Made by a program: the position numbers and the translations under genes. The notes beneath the pieces are model-generated. The model made no database searches. It worked only from the letters and a program-made list of their open reading frames with translations, and was not told where the DNA came from. Of a DNA stretch of 64,000 bases, positions 19,731-28,495 are shown one piece after another. Position 1 is the first letter of the stretch; each line of letters opens with the position of its first letter. Origin of the DNA: Paenibacillus silvestris (GTDB lineage: Bacteria > Bacillota > Bacilli > Paenibacillales > NBRC-103111); assembly GCF_009882985.1 (NCBI RefSeq), contig NZ_WTUZ01000035.1, forward strand, positions 1 to 64,000. The letters are read 5' to 3'.

Positions 19731-20930
19731 ATGTTGACATGTAAAATTTCTCTAGAAGGCTTAGCCGAAAGCCAGCACGGACAAGTCAAATATGCCTCTG
19801 CCTTTGCTGATGAGCATATTCAAGATATCGCGCTTGTTGATGGCCACATCGTCATTACGCACAACTCGCCGAATGGCAATGAGGGCATTACTGAACGGGT
19901 TGAACGTCTGATTGAACGCTTCTCTCATGGTGATTTCGGATTTAAAGAAAATATTTTATTCGAAAATAAAGTGGACACGCCATATGAAGGCGACATTATC
20001 GCTGAATTAGTAGAGCGCAAAGCGATTAAGATTCTGGAGCCCGGCCTGTTTATTTTCCGTGAGCCTTTCTCCAGCTTGATGCGCTTCCTTGATTACTCGT
20101 TCGTTACGAAAATCGCGAAGCGTTTTGAAGGCATGCAGGAAGAGCAATATCCAGCGGTTATTCATAGCCACACTTTAAACAAAACGAACCACTTCACGTC
20201 ATTCCCAGAGCATATTCACTTCGTTACGCATTTGCGTGAGGATTTGGACGTTATTGAATCGTTCTCGCAATCCGTTCGTGATGCAGGCGGCTGGAAGCAA
20301 GATGAGCCGTTAGAGCTTGATTCTAACATGGTGAAACCTAACTTCATGATGAATCCTTCTACTTGCTACCATTGCTACGAGGGTTTAGAGAATGAAACAC
20401 TTGAGGGTGAAGGCATCGTAGTAACTGCGATAGCCAAGTGCCACCGCTTCGAATCCAAAAACCACAGCGATTTCGGCCGTTTGCTCGACTTCTCTATGCG
20501 TGAAATCATTTTCGTCGGCAAACCTGACTTCGTCAAAGAAAATCGCTTGAAATCAATTGAATATCTCAAAGAATTAGCCGTGGAATGGAACGTAGATTCC
20601 ATGTTGGAAATTGCGAATGACCCTTTCTTCACGAATGATTTCCAAGTGAAAGCTTCCTTCCAACGCAATCAAGAAATGAAATACGAGCTGCGTCTGACGA
20701 TTCCGCATGTGAAGAAATCGATTGCCTGCTCTTCTGTCAATTTCCATAGCAATACCTTCGGTAATGCGTTTAATATTAAAATGGGCAAACGCAACGCGGT
20801 TACGGGCTGTGTTGGTTTCGGTATTGAGCGCTGGGCATTCGCGTTCTTGGCGCAATATGGATTGGATCAGCAGCAATGGCCAGCCGCTTTCCGCGAGCAG
20901 TATCACGCTTGGCAGGAGAAGGCTCTGTAA
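19731..20930 (+). CDS. Amino acid:[carrier protein] ligase (class II aaRS-like)
   Basis: 399 residues. The C-terminal 310 residues match the atypical, zinc-dependent seryl-tRNA synthetase catalytic core as found in bacterial amino acid:carrier-protein ligases, which load glycine or alanine on a carrier and lack a tRNA-binding arm. Putative zinc ligands are Cys212 (PSTCYH), Glu258 (SMREII) and Cys360 (VTGCVGFG); their spacing agrees with the family. Class II motif 2 is KCHRFE (Arg239, Glu241) and motif 3 is GFGIER (362-367). About 80 residues at the N-terminus have no counterpart in the short Bradyrhizobium-type enzymes. Start: ATG 19731, with GAGGT overlapping the upstream stop. The residues that set amino acid choice cannot be read with certainty. 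It takes the place of DltA in this dlt-like operon. Confidence 0.88.
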   Translation: MLTCKISLEGLAESQHGQVKYASAFADEHIQDIALVDGHIVITHNSPNGNEGITERVERLIERFSHGDFGFKENILFENKVDTPYEGDIIAELVERKAIKILEPGLFIFREPFSSLMRFLDYSFVTKIAKRFEGMQEEQYPAVIHSHTLNKTNHFTSFPEHIHFVTHLREDLDVIESFSQSVRDAGGWKQDEPLELDSNMVKPNFMMNPSTCYHCYEGLENETLEGEGIVVTAIAKCHRFESKNHSDFGRLLDFSMREIIFVGKPDFVKENRLKSIEYLKELAVEWNVDSMLEIANDPFFTNDFQVKASFQRNQEMKYELRLTIPHVKKSIACSSVNFHSNTFGNAFNIKMGKRNAVTGCVGFGIERWAFAFLAQYGLDQQQWPAAFREQYHAWQEKAL

Positions 20931-21054
20931 GAAGCTTGGTAGTCCCTTTTTCATCTGTAGACCCTTATTCTATTCAAATCCTTACTTGGGCCCACACGCC
21001 GACCTTTGATCGCTTGAAGTCAGCTGTGGGCCCCATCCTAATCCAAGATAATGA

Positions 21055-21954
21055 GTGATTCCGTTGAAAGCAGCCACATTTCTTAAAAAGAATAGCTTCG
21101 TGCTCGGCCTGCTGCTAGCGATCGTCGTTTCGGACCTTCTCATCTCCTGGTGGAACCCGATGGCTAGCTCGCGCCGTTTCTACAAAAACGACTTTACCAA
21201 AACACTCTACCACCACGGCTGGTCCCAATCGGGTCCGGTTTTCTTCGGTAATTCAGCTGTGACTGGTGCTTATATCGAAGAAAAGTCCGATACTCATTTG
21301 GTGGAGATGGGGCTGTCCTATGGTAAGATCACGGATCTGCAAGGAATTCTCTCGCACAATTTGTACCAAGTTCGAGATGAACTCGTGATTGGCATTGATG
21401 TTCATACGATGCTCGACCCACTCGAAACTGATCCGACCTATCAATGGTTCAAACCATGGTACCAGCCTTATATTTACACCTACCGTGACTATTTCCGTGA
21501 TTCTGGGGAAGAACTCGTCCGTAATTTACGCAAAGGTAGTTTAGCCTACGAGCCGCGCTGGATTGATAAAGAACTCTATCCTGGCCGTAAGGATGACGCC
21601 TTCCTTCAGTCAAAATGGACCGACTACGACAAACGTTTTGGCGGTATGACTTTGAAAGATTTCCAAGACAATCTAGATGCCATGCAGTGGGTCATTCGCT
21701 ATGCGGAGGAGCACCAGCTTCGTTTGCGAGTCATCTGGATGCCGTGGAACAAAGGCTATGCCGATCCACCTTACGTAGCGTCCTTGAAGGAAGCGGTAAA
21801 CGGCCAATTGAAAACTGCTGGAGTACCCATGCTGGATTTGATGCATACGTACGATCCCAAGTATTTTCATGATCTTGTACACTTAAACCGCGAAGAAGGC
21901 GCTCCGCTATTTACGAAGGAGGTGGACACATGGTTAAAATCCTTAGGAAAATAG
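21055..21954 (+). CDS. DltD-like SGNH-fold membrane protein
   Basis: 299 residues if it starts at GTG 21055. A membrane segment (about 13-32) is followed by an extracytoplasmic domain. GPVFFGNSAVTGAY has the nucleophile-type serine (Ser67) in a GNS motif; the C-terminal DLVH places Asp273 and His276, completing an SGNH/GDSL-like triad as in DltD. Between are TYRDYFR and IWMPWNKGY, typical of DltD/AlgJ-type proteins. No strong ribosome-binding site precedes GTG 21055 and a TTG at 21064 is possible, so the start is uncertain. In the dlt pathway DltD takes the acyl group from the MBOAT/DltX complex and gives it to teichoic acid. Here the acceptor is unknown. Confidence 0.8.
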   Translation: MIPLKAATFLKKNSFVLGLLLAIVVSDLLISWWNPMASSRRFYKNDFTKTLYHHGWSQSGPVFFGNSAVTGAYIEEKSDTHLVEMGLSYGKITDLQGILSHNLYQVRDELVIGIDVHTMLDPLETDPTYQWFKPWYQPYIYTYRDYFRDSGEELVRNLRKGSLAYEPRWIDKELYPGRKDDAFLQSKWTDYDKRFGGMTLKDFQDNLDAMQWVIRYAEEHQLRLRVIWMPWNKGYADPPYVASLKEAVNGQLKTAGVPMLDLMHTYDPKYFHDLVHLNREEGAPLFTKEVDTWLKSLGK

Positions 21955-22040
21955 CCGAAGTCCTCATCTATCTCGTGATGCTGTGTCTGGTTTTCATTTA
22001 TTTTACCGGTAAGGGCCTATTTATCTACGAGAAATTCTAA
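21930..22040 (+). CDS. DltX-like membrane microprotein
   Basis: 36 residues: a basic N-terminus (MVKILRKIAEV), one membrane helix (LIYLVMLCLVFIYF) and the C-terminal tail TGKGLFIYEKF. The tail fits the FIYxxF ending of DltX, in which the tyrosine is proposed to be the acyl intermediate between DltB and DltD; here it is Tyr33. An ideal AAGGAGGT site stands 7 bases before the ATG and is inside the end of the DltD-like gene, showing translational coupling. It lies between the DltD-like and MBOAT genes. At this length it is easily missed by gene finders. Confidence 0.85.
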   Translation: MVKILRKIAEVLIYLVMLCLVFIYFTGKGLFIYEKF

Positions 22041-22071
22041 TCGGGCTTTCCAAGCGAGGAGTTCTAAAGCT

Positions 22072-23226
22072 ATGTTTTATATGCAAATGAACGCAATTAT
22101 CGCTATGATTGGCATGGTTGTCGTTCTGATGCTCACCCGCAAGTGGGCCGACAACAAACGCATTCTGATGATTGTCTTCAGTCTCTGCTTTTTACTGCTT
22201 TACAGTCAAAAGCTGCTTGTTTTCTATGCTGCTTTCACAGTGATCAATTACGCTGGATTCGTGTACTTATGCCGCACGACCTTTTGGCGGAAAGCGACCT
22301 TTATATTTGCGCTTGCCGCTAATATTATCGGCGTTTTTCTAGGTGTTCGGCTTTTCATCATGGGAATTTTCCATAATCCCCTGTTCGATACCGTTATATA
22401 TCTAGGACTCATCTATAATGTCTTGAAAGTAATCGATGCTTATTATTTCGCTTATTTCTTTGGAAAAGACGGGCAAGTACCAGCCATCGATTATGCAAAT
22501 TATCTGTTGTTTGTCCCGACGTTTACTTCAGGTCCAATCTTGAAATTCCGTGATTTTATGGCCGACAGCAAGAAGCCCTACACGGTAGACGCTGCCCTCT
22601 TCGAAGACAGTGTCAAACGCATTATATTGGGCTTGTTCAAAAAGATTGTCGTCGTCACTTGGATGACCAACGTCTTCGATCAAGTACTGAAGCAAGACTT
22701 ACACACACATCAGTCATTGTTTCTGCTCGTTTGGTTCTACGCGCTCATCTACTTCGATTTCTCCGGTTACTCGGATATGGCGATCGGATTTGGGCGTTTG
22801 ATGGGCTACACGATGCCAGAGAACTTCAAGCGACCGTTACTCTCGCCTTCCATGACACAATTCTGGCGTAACTGGCATGCGACGTTGGGTGATTTTTTCC
22901 GTGATCATATCTTCATGTTCTTTTCTCGTACGGTGCCTTCCCGCTGGGTTGCCTCGGGCTTGTCCATCTTAATTATGGTCTTGATGGGCTTGTGGCATGG
23001 TTTTACATGGCTTTATTTCTTCTATGGCCTCTATCATGGGATCATTCTTGCGATCGAGAACATTTTCAAAATTACAACGGTAAATAAAAAGAAAGTTTCT
23101 AAGACCTATTTCTATTTCCGCTGTTTCGTGACGCAAGTCTTGGTGACGTTCTCCGTTATCATTTATAGTTCCAATTATGAAACGGTCTTGCGGATCTATA
23201 AAGGCTTGCTTCATTTTACAGGATGA
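22072..23226 (+). CDS. MBOAT acyltransferase (DltB-like)
   Basis: 384 residues with about 10-11 membrane segments. Family motifs: YFDFSGYSDMAIGFGRLMGY, NFKRPLLSPSMTQFWRNWHATLGDFFRDHIF (His269) and LMGLWHGFTWLYFFYGLYHG with the catalytic histidine at 309. It is closer to DltB than to AlgI in context, as its neighbours are DltD-, DltX- and carrier-like. The expected role is to take an acyl (here probably aminoacyl) group from the pantetheine of the carrier protein in the cytoplasm to an acceptor on the outside. The ATG has GAGGAG about 10 bases upstream. Last gene of the cluster; a promoter for the next gene lies directly after it. Confidence 0.9.
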   Translation: MFYMQMNAIIAMIGMVVVLMLTRKWADNKRILMIVFSLCFLLLYSQKLLVFYAAFTVINYAGFVYLCRTTFWRKATFIFALAANIIGVFLGVRLFIMGIFHNPLFDTVIYLGLIYNVLKVIDAYYFAYFFGKDGQVPAIDYANYLLFVPTFTSGPILKFRDFMADSKKPYTVDAALFEDSVKRIILGLFKKIVVVTWMTNVFDQVLKQDLHTHQSLFLLVWFYALIYFDFSGYSDMAIGFGRLMGYTMPENFKRPLLSPSMTQFWRNWHATLGDFFRDHIFMFFSRTVPSRWVASGLSILIMVLMGLWHGFTWLYFFYGLYHGIILAIENIFKITTVNKKKVSKTYFYFRCFVTQVLVTFSVIIYSSNYETVLRIYKGLLHFTG

Positions 23227-23229
23227 TAG

Positions 23230-23238
23230 TGGTATAAT
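23230..23238 (+). promoter_or_regulatory. Extended -10 promoter for the isomerase gene
   Basis: TGGTATAAT (TGN plus TATAAT) directly after the MBOAT stop; a possible weak -35 (TTCATT) lies 17 bases upstream inside the gene. Suggests the isomerase can be made apart from the operon. Confidence 0.4.
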
Positions 23239-23274
23239 TTGTTTGGCTGTTTACCATTTATGGAGGTGTACCTA

Positions 23275-24243
23275 ATGAAGTTAGGCGTTTTTATGGTTCT
23301 GTTCGGTGGAAAACCCTTGGAGGAAGCTCTCGACTATGTTGCTTCTAAAGGCTTAGAAGCTGTCGAAATTGGTACTGGGGGCTACCCTGGGAATGCGCAC
23401 TGTAACCCGATTGAGCTGCTTGCTGATGCTGGGAAATTAAAAGCTTTTAAACATGCGGTAGAATCCCGTGGTTTGACGATTAGTGCATTAAGCGTTCACG
23501 GAAACCCGCTGCACCCGCAAAAACAAATTGCGAAAGAATTCCACGATGCTATTATACAAACGATTGATCTTGCTGAGCGCCTTGAAGTCCCTGTCGTTAA
23601 CACCTTCTCAGGCTGCCCTGGCGACCACGAGGATGCCAAATATCCGAACTGGCCTGTAGCTCCATGGCCGAACGATTTCCAAGAGATTCTTGACTGGCAG
23701 TGGGGAAATAAAGTCATTCCTTACTGGACGGAAACAGGTAAATATGCCTCTGACCGTAATATCAAAATTGGCCTGGAACTGCACGGTGGATTCTCCGTAC
23801 ATACACCAGCTACCCTTCTCCGTCTGCGTGAAGCAGCTGGTGACGCGATTGGTGCCAACCTTGACCCGAGTCACATGTGGTGGCAAGGAATTGACCCTGT
23901 ACAAGCCGTACAAATTCTCGGCCGCGCAGGAGCGATTCACCATTTCCACGCGAAAGACACATCCATGGATGTTAACAATGTAAACCGTTATGGTGTTACG
24001 GACATGCAGTCCTATGCAAACATGCTGGATCGTGCATGGCAGTTCCGCTCCGTTGGCTACGGTCATGACATGAAAGTATGGGCTGACATCATCAGCGCAT
24101 TGCGTCTTGTCGGATACGACTATGTTGTGAGCATCGAGCACGAAGACGGACTGATGTCCGTTGAAGAAGGCTTCTCGAAAGCTGTTCAAAACCTTCAACA
24201 AGTTCTTATCAAAGAGCCGCTTGGAGAAATGTGGTGGGTATAA
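23275..24243 (+). CDS. Sugar phosphate isomerase/epimerase family protein
   Basis: 322-residue TIM-barrel protein of the AP-endonuclease-2/xylose isomerase-like family (IolE/IolI and related). Beta-strand signatures are MKLGVFMVLFGGKPLEEALDYV, GLEAVEIGTGGYPG, ISALSVHGNPL and NIKIGLELHGGF. Metal-binding residues are expected in LELH, LDPSHMWW, HFHAKD and SIEHED, all present. ATG 23275 has GGAGG 8 bases upstream. The substrate is unknown; many homologues are annotated as inositol- or keto-sugar enzymes. It follows the MBOAT gene by 48 bases and may or may not belong to that system. A strong terminator follows. Confidence 0.85.
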   Translation: MKLGVFMVLFGGKPLEEALDYVASKGLEAVEIGTGGYPGNAHCNPIELLADAGKLKAFKHAVESRGLTISALSVHGNPLHPQKQIAKEFHDAIIQTIDLAERLEVPVVNTFSGCPGDHEDAKYPNWPVAPWPNDFQEILDWQWGNKVIPYWTETGKYASDRNIKIGLELHGGFSVHTPATLLRLREAAGDAIGANLDPSHMWWQGIDPVQAVQILGRAGAIHHFHAKDTSMDVNNVNRYGVTDMQSYANMLDRAWQFRSVGYGHDMKVWADIISALRLVGYDYVVSIEHEDGLMSVEEGFSKAVQNLQQVLIKEPLGEMWWV

Positions 24244-24274
24244 GCGGTTAGCCGCTCAGCCCCTCCCTAACCAT

Positions 24275-24328
24275 AAAAAAAGCCCGCAGGCGCCGATGAT
24301 CTTACGATCTTGGTCCTGTGGGCTTTTT
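24275..24328 (+). terminator. Terminator after isomerase gene
   Basis: AAAAAGCCCGCAGG / CCTGTGGGCTTTTT stem with a 24-base inner region that itself has a short hairpin (GATGATCTTACGATC). Symmetrical, so it can serve the convergent DUF2759 gene too. Confidence 0.85.
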
Positions 24329-24356
24329 ATCTTGTGAAGCATGGGTTAGCTCTGAA

Positions 24357-24560
24357 TTACCAGCCTGAGATCATGACATAATCCATAAGGCCGAATACGA
24401 GCAAGGAAACTACCGCGAATCCTAGGGCGAATAAGTTTTTTTTGGGAGACATCAATTGTCTGATGACTGCAATAGCAATAATCACAGTGAAAATCAAAAC
24501 GTAAATATCAAAGCTGGTATACGTGCTTGTTGTTGCTGCTGCTTCTTCCGCGAATAACAT
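24357..24560 (-). CDS. DUF2759-like small membrane protein
   Basis: 67 residues with two membrane helices (about 17-35 and 44-62), MLFAEEAAATTSTYTSFDIYVLIFTVIIAIAVIRQLMSPKKNLFALGF..., agreeing with the DUF2759 family of Bacillales. ATG 24560 has AGGAGG 7 bases upstream; the frame to 24596 has no such site. Function unknown. Monocistronic and convergent with the isomerase gene. Confidence 0.7.
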   Translation of the reverse strand: MLFAEEAAATTSTYTSFDIYVLIFTVIIAIAVIRQLMSPKKNLFALGFAVVSLLVFGLMDYVMISGW

Positions 24561-24784
24561 GGTGAAACCTCCTTCTGATAACTCGGTGCAAGGCACACGT
24601 CCTGCTATTTTAATTCTATGTTAGCTTGATTGGACACTAGATGCAAGTGATTAGACGCATGTGTAACAAGTTTGTCACCTTTTGGTTAGATTAACCACCT
24701 TATGCGGAAAATATTACACCTTAAAGGTTAAAATGCCCTTCTTTTTACCCCTTTATAACAGCTCCTATTGAGTCAATATCAAAG

Positions 24785-24816
24785 AACCCGAATGTCTATG
24801 AAAGACATCCGGGTTT
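24785..24816 (-). terminator. Terminator of the 53-residue ORF
   Basis: AACCCGAATGTC / GACATCCGGGTT hairpin with a 7-base loop, followed on the minus strand by TTCTTTG. It lies 30 bases after the small ORF. Confidence 0.55.
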
Positions 24817-24846
24817 AGCTGACTATTATATGTATAGAACTACTTC

Positions 24847-25008
24847 CTACGCCATTAATCCATAAGCTGAAAGTGTGTCTTTATGCTCCTCGATTGGTAT
24901 CGTTGGCTGATCCTTCAGCCCTATCTCTTTTTCCTGCCAGTCCAAAAAGCGAAATGGATCTATTCCTAAAGCAGATACAATCTCCTGTATGTCTAACGTC
25001 GGTTTCAT
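24847..25008 (-). CDS. Hypothetical small protein
   Basis: 53 residues: MKPTLDIQEIVSALGIDPFR, then a Trp/Glu-rich part and PTIPIEEHKDTLSAYGLMA. It is not recognised. Support is a GGAGG site 6 bases before the ATG, a downstream terminator hairpin and good composition for a soluble, acidic protein. The start (LDIQEIVSALGI) could be a helix pair. It stands alone between DUF2759 and a repeat element. Confidence 0.5.
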   Translation of the reverse strand: MKPTLDIQEIVSALGIDPFRFLDWQEKEIGLKDQPTIPIEEHKDTLSAYGLMA

Positions 25009-25576
25009 AGCAATCCTCCATGAAGTAATAGATTTGTACAGCTTATATCTCTCGTTCCTGAATAGTCAGCTAGGTGTGTCGTGTTGCAATTACTATCTTA
25101 ATTATAGGACTATTCACTTATTTTTTGATAGAGGGTTAAATTGTCGAATCCAATTAAGTATTAACAAAACCCATGGTAAATTAGTCGGAATTATGAAAAT
25201 TCTGACGAATGAGCGCGGATAAGATTATTTTGGAAATAGCTGAGAGTCCAGCAAGAGATGAAACAGAACTATAGGGTCTTATTCGAGTAAAATAGTGTGA
25301 TTTCATGCCTGAGGGGAACTACAGGCTCCTATTTAACGAAGAATCTATCAAATAATGCTTTGTTTGGTGTATTAGAGGAACAGAGTTCCGCCAACCATCC
25401 GGAAACATGGCTATTCCTAGAAATAACGGACCATAGTTCCCACTCAAAATTCGTCGCGATGCAACGTTAGCGAAAATATTCGTGACGCGTTCGGATATTG
25501 GAGGGCGATGCCCCTCCATCCAATAGAAAAAGGCCCCACGGCATTCATCCGTGAGACCTCGCTTCCATTCGGCCAC
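25009..25576. other. Non-coding region carrying repeat copy 2
   Basis: About 570 bases with no supported gene. The leftmost part should hold the promoter of the 53-residue ORF. 25264-25443 is the second copy of the GGAACTA element. Close to the uvrA stop (about 25505-25565) is CCCCACGG...CCGTGAG, a possible uvrA terminator without a long T-run. The 85-residue frame at 25319-25576 crosses the repeat and is rejected. Confidence 0.55.
25264..25443. repeat. GGAACTA inverted-repeat element, copy 2
   Basis: Forward half-units AGAACTATAGGGTCTTATTCGAG (25264) and GGGGAACTACAGGCTCCTATTTAACG (25313), reverse half-unit AGAAATAACGGACCATAGTTCCC (25419). Order, spacing and sequence match the copy at 13116-13300, although one reverse half is missing or degenerate. 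Confidence 0.7.
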
Positions 25577-28459
25577 TTAGCCGACCGATTCTTCCAACAC
25601 TGCTAACCGCTTCGCATAGTTCTCCGAGCGCTCCCGATCCCGTTCAAGGATCGGCTTCAAGTACTGGCCGGTATAAGAGCCGGCCACCTTCACAACATCT
25701 TCCGGCGTACCGGAAGCCACGATCAGACCACCTCGGCTGCCGCCTTCAGGGCCTAGATCGATGAGGTGGTCCGCCGTCTTGATCACATCGAGGTTATGCT
25801 CGATGACAAGTACGGTTTCACCGCTCTCTACGAGGCGGTGAAGCACCTTCAGCAGACGATCGATATCGTGGATGTGAAGCCCAGTAGTGGGCTCATCCAA
25901 GATATAGATCGTCTTGCCTGTGCTGCGTCGGTACAGCTCCGCCGCGAGCTTCACGCGCTGGGCTTCGCCACCGGACAGCGTCGTTGCCGGTTGGCCAAGT
26001 GTCATGTAGCCCAACCCCACATCTAGAAGCGTCGTCAGCTTACGATGGATCCGCGGTAAGTTCTTGAAGAACTCACAGCCGTCCTCGATCGTCATCTCGA
26101 GCACTTCCGAAATGCTTTTGCCTTTATATTTCACTTCCATCGTCTCACGATTATATCGCTTGCCTTTGCATACTTCACAAGGCACGTAAACGTCTGGCAA
26201 GAAATGCATCTCGATCTTAATAATGCCATCTCCGCGACAAGCCTCACAACGGCCGCCCTTCACGTTAAAGCTGAAGCGTCCCTTCTTGTAGCCACGTACC
26301 TTGGCTTCATTCGTATTGGCGTACACATCACGGATGTCATCAAACACACCTGTATAGGTCGCTGGATTTGAACGAGGTGTGCGGCCAATCGGCGATTGGT
26401 CAATATCAATTACCTTATCGATATGCTCAAGCCCGATGATTTCTTTGTGTTCGCCAGGTCGTACCTTCGCTCCATTCAAATCGCGTGCCAGCGTTTTGAA
26501 GAGGATCTCATTAATTAATGTACTTTTACCGGAACCGGACACACCTGTTACGCAAGTAAATACGCCTAGAGGTACTTTAGCCGAAACATTGCGCAAATTG
26601 TTCTCTTTGGCCCCTTTAACTTCGATCCACTTGCCATTCGGCTTGCGGCGCGTTGCAGGAATCGGGATAAATTTCTTCCCGCTAAGGTACTGACCGGTAA
26701 GCGAGTTCTCGTCCGCCATAAGCTCTGTAGGCGTACCTTGAGCGATGACTTGCCCCCCGTGAATACCTGCACCGGGTCCGATATCGATAATGTAATCTGC
26801 TGCCATCATCGTGTCTTCATCATGTTCAACGACGATCAACGTATTACCTAGGTTACGCATATGTTCAAGCGTCTGAATTAGACGCGTATTATCCCGCTGA
26901 TGCAGCCCAATGCTAGGCTCATCCAAAATATAAAGAACACCCATTAAGCTGGAGCCAATCTGCGTAGCGAGTCGAATACGCTGCGCCTCTCCCCCTGACA
27001 ACGTGCCCGCTGCACGATGCATCGTTAAGTAGTCAAGACCAACATTCACTAGGAATCCTAGGCGTGCCCTGATTTCTTTGAGAATCAGGTTCGCAATGGT
27101 GAGGTCTCTCTCGTTCAGATCAAGCCCATTAAACCATTCTTCCGCATCTCCGATTGATAGTGATGTCGCGTGAGCAATGTTCTTGCCGTTGATTGTCACT
27201 GCAAGTGTTTCTGGCTTCAGACGCTGCCCTTTGCACTTCGGACAAGGCTTCGTGCTCATGTAAGTCTGGATATGCTCTCTGATGCCCTCAGAGAATGTAT
27301 CTTTGAATCTGCGTTCCAGGTTGCGAATGATACCTTCAAATGGTACCAACGCTTCCTTCGTTGCTCCCATATCATTCTCGTAGCGGAAGCGGATCTTCTC
27401 TCCACCTGTCCCATAGAGAATGACTTTCATCTGCTCACTAGTAAGTTCCGATACGGAGACATCGCGAGGAATTGAATAATGCTCACAAACCGCTGCAAGA
27501 AACTGCGGATAATAGTTGGACGTGCTGCCGGCCCAAGCTTCGAACGCACCCTCTTCAATCGTCAGCTTCATATCCGGGACTAATAGTTCTGGGTCGACAA
27601 TCATCTGGCTGCCCAGTCCATCACATTCCGGGCAAGCCCCGAACGGGGAGTTAAAGGAGAACATCCTTGGTGCCAGTTCTTCCACACTAAAACCACATTC
27701 TGGACAAGCCAGATTCTGACTGAACATCAGCTCTTCTTTATCGATAATGTCAACAATAACTCGTCCATTCGCGAGCTTAAGCGCTGTTTCTAAAGAGTCA
27801 GCAAGGCGTGTTTGCACATCCTCTTTGATGACAATGCGGTCAACAACAACATCAATTGTGTGCTTCTTATTCTTGTCGAGTTCAATCTTCTCAGAAAGAT
27901 CGATAGTCTCTCCATTCACACGCACCCTTACGAAGCCCTGTTTCTGAACGTCGGTAAAAAGTTTCGTGTGTTCGCCTTTGCGTCCTGAAACAAGAGGAGC
28001 TAGAATCTGAAGTTTGGTGCGCTCCGGATACTCCATAATACGGTCTACCATCTGCTCTACGGTTTGGGATGTAATCTCTATGCCGTGCGTCGGACAATGC
28101 GGTCGCCCAATACGCGCATATAACAACCGTAAGTAGTCATAAATCTCCGTAACGGTTCCCACAGTGGAGCGCGGATTTCGGCTTGTTGTCTTCTGATCAA
28201 TAGAAATAGCCGGTGATAGACCATCAATCGAATCTACATCCGGCTTATCCATGTTGCCTAGAAATTGTCTGGCGTATGCAGACAATGATTCAACGTATCT
28301 GCGCTGACCTTCGGCATAAATCGTATCAAAGGCCAACGACGACTTGCCCGAGCCGCTTAAGCCTGTTAGAACAACGAACTTATCGCGCGGAATCGTAACA
28401 TCGATATTTTTTAGATTATGAGCTCTAGCTCCTTTAATGACGATTTGATCTCTAGACAC
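25577..28459 (-). CDS. uvrA: Excinuclease ABC subunit A
   Basis: 960 residues, full-length UvrA, the DNA-damage sensor of nucleotide-excision repair. Two ABC modules: Walker [14 protein letters not shown] near residue 32 and [12 protein letters not shown] near 645; signatures [12 protein letters not shown] and [12 protein letters not shown]; two Walker B sites ([24 protein letters not shown]). Zinc motifs [17 protein letters not shown] and [16 protein letters not shown] are complete. It starts 36 bases after uvrB and is co-transcribed with it. Confidence 0.97.
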   Translation of the reverse strand: MSRDQIVIKGARAHNLKNIDVTIPRDKFVVLTGLSGSGKSSLAFDTIYAEGQRRYVESLSAYARQFLGNMDKPDVDSIDGLSPAISIDQKTTSRNPRSTVGTVTEIYDYLRLLYARIGRPHCPTHGIEITSQTVEQMVDRIMEYPERTKLQILAPLVSGRKGEHTKLFTDVQKQGFVRVRVNGETIDLSEKIELDKNKKHTIDVVVDRIVIKEDVQTRLADSLETALKLANGRVIVDIIDKEELMFSQNLACPECGFSVEELAPRMFSFNSPFGACPECDGLGSQMIVDPELLVPDMKLTIEEGAFEAWAGSTSNYYPQFLAAVCEHYSIPRDVSVSELTSEQMKVILYGTGGEKIRFRYENDMGATKEALVPFEGIIRNLERRFKDTFSEGIREHIQTYMSTKPCPKCKGQRLKPETLAVTINGKNIAHATSLSIGDAEEWFNGLDLNERDLTIANLILKEIRARLGFLVNVGLDYLTMHRAAGTLSGGEAQRIRLATQIGSSLMGVLYILDEPSIGLHQRDNTRLIQTLEHMRNLGNTLIVVEHDEDTMMAADYIIDIGPGAGIHGGQVIAQGTPTELMADENSLTGQYLSGKKFIPIPATRRKPNGKWIEVKGAKENNLRNVSAKVPLGVFTCVTGVSGSGKSTLINEILFKTLARDLNGAKVRPGEHKEIIGLEHIDKVIDIDQSPIGRTPRSNPATYTGVFDDIRDVYANTNEAKVRGYKKGRFSFNVKGGRCEACRGDGIIKIEMHFLPDVYVPCEVCKGKRYNRETMEVKYKGKSISEVLEMTIEDGCEFFKNLPRIHRKLTTLLDVGLGYMTLGQPATTLSGGEAQRVKLAAELYRRSTGKTIYILDEPTTGLHIHDIDRLLKVLHRLVESGETVLVIEHNLDVIKTADHLIDLGPEGGSRGGLIVASGTPEDVVKVAGSYTGQYLKPILERDRERSENYAKRLAVLEESVG

Positions 28460-28495
28460 GGTAACCTTCCTCTCCTATGTGAGGCTGAAGCCCTC

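Noticed and set aside
20876-21058. 60-residue plus-strand frame ending at the DltD-like start
   Set aside because: Overlaps the end of the ligase gene out of frame and lacks a ribosome-binding site, though its stop overlaps the GTG start of the next gene.
25319-25576. 85-residue minus-strand frame upstream of the small ORF
   Set aside because: Repeat-derived and without start signals.
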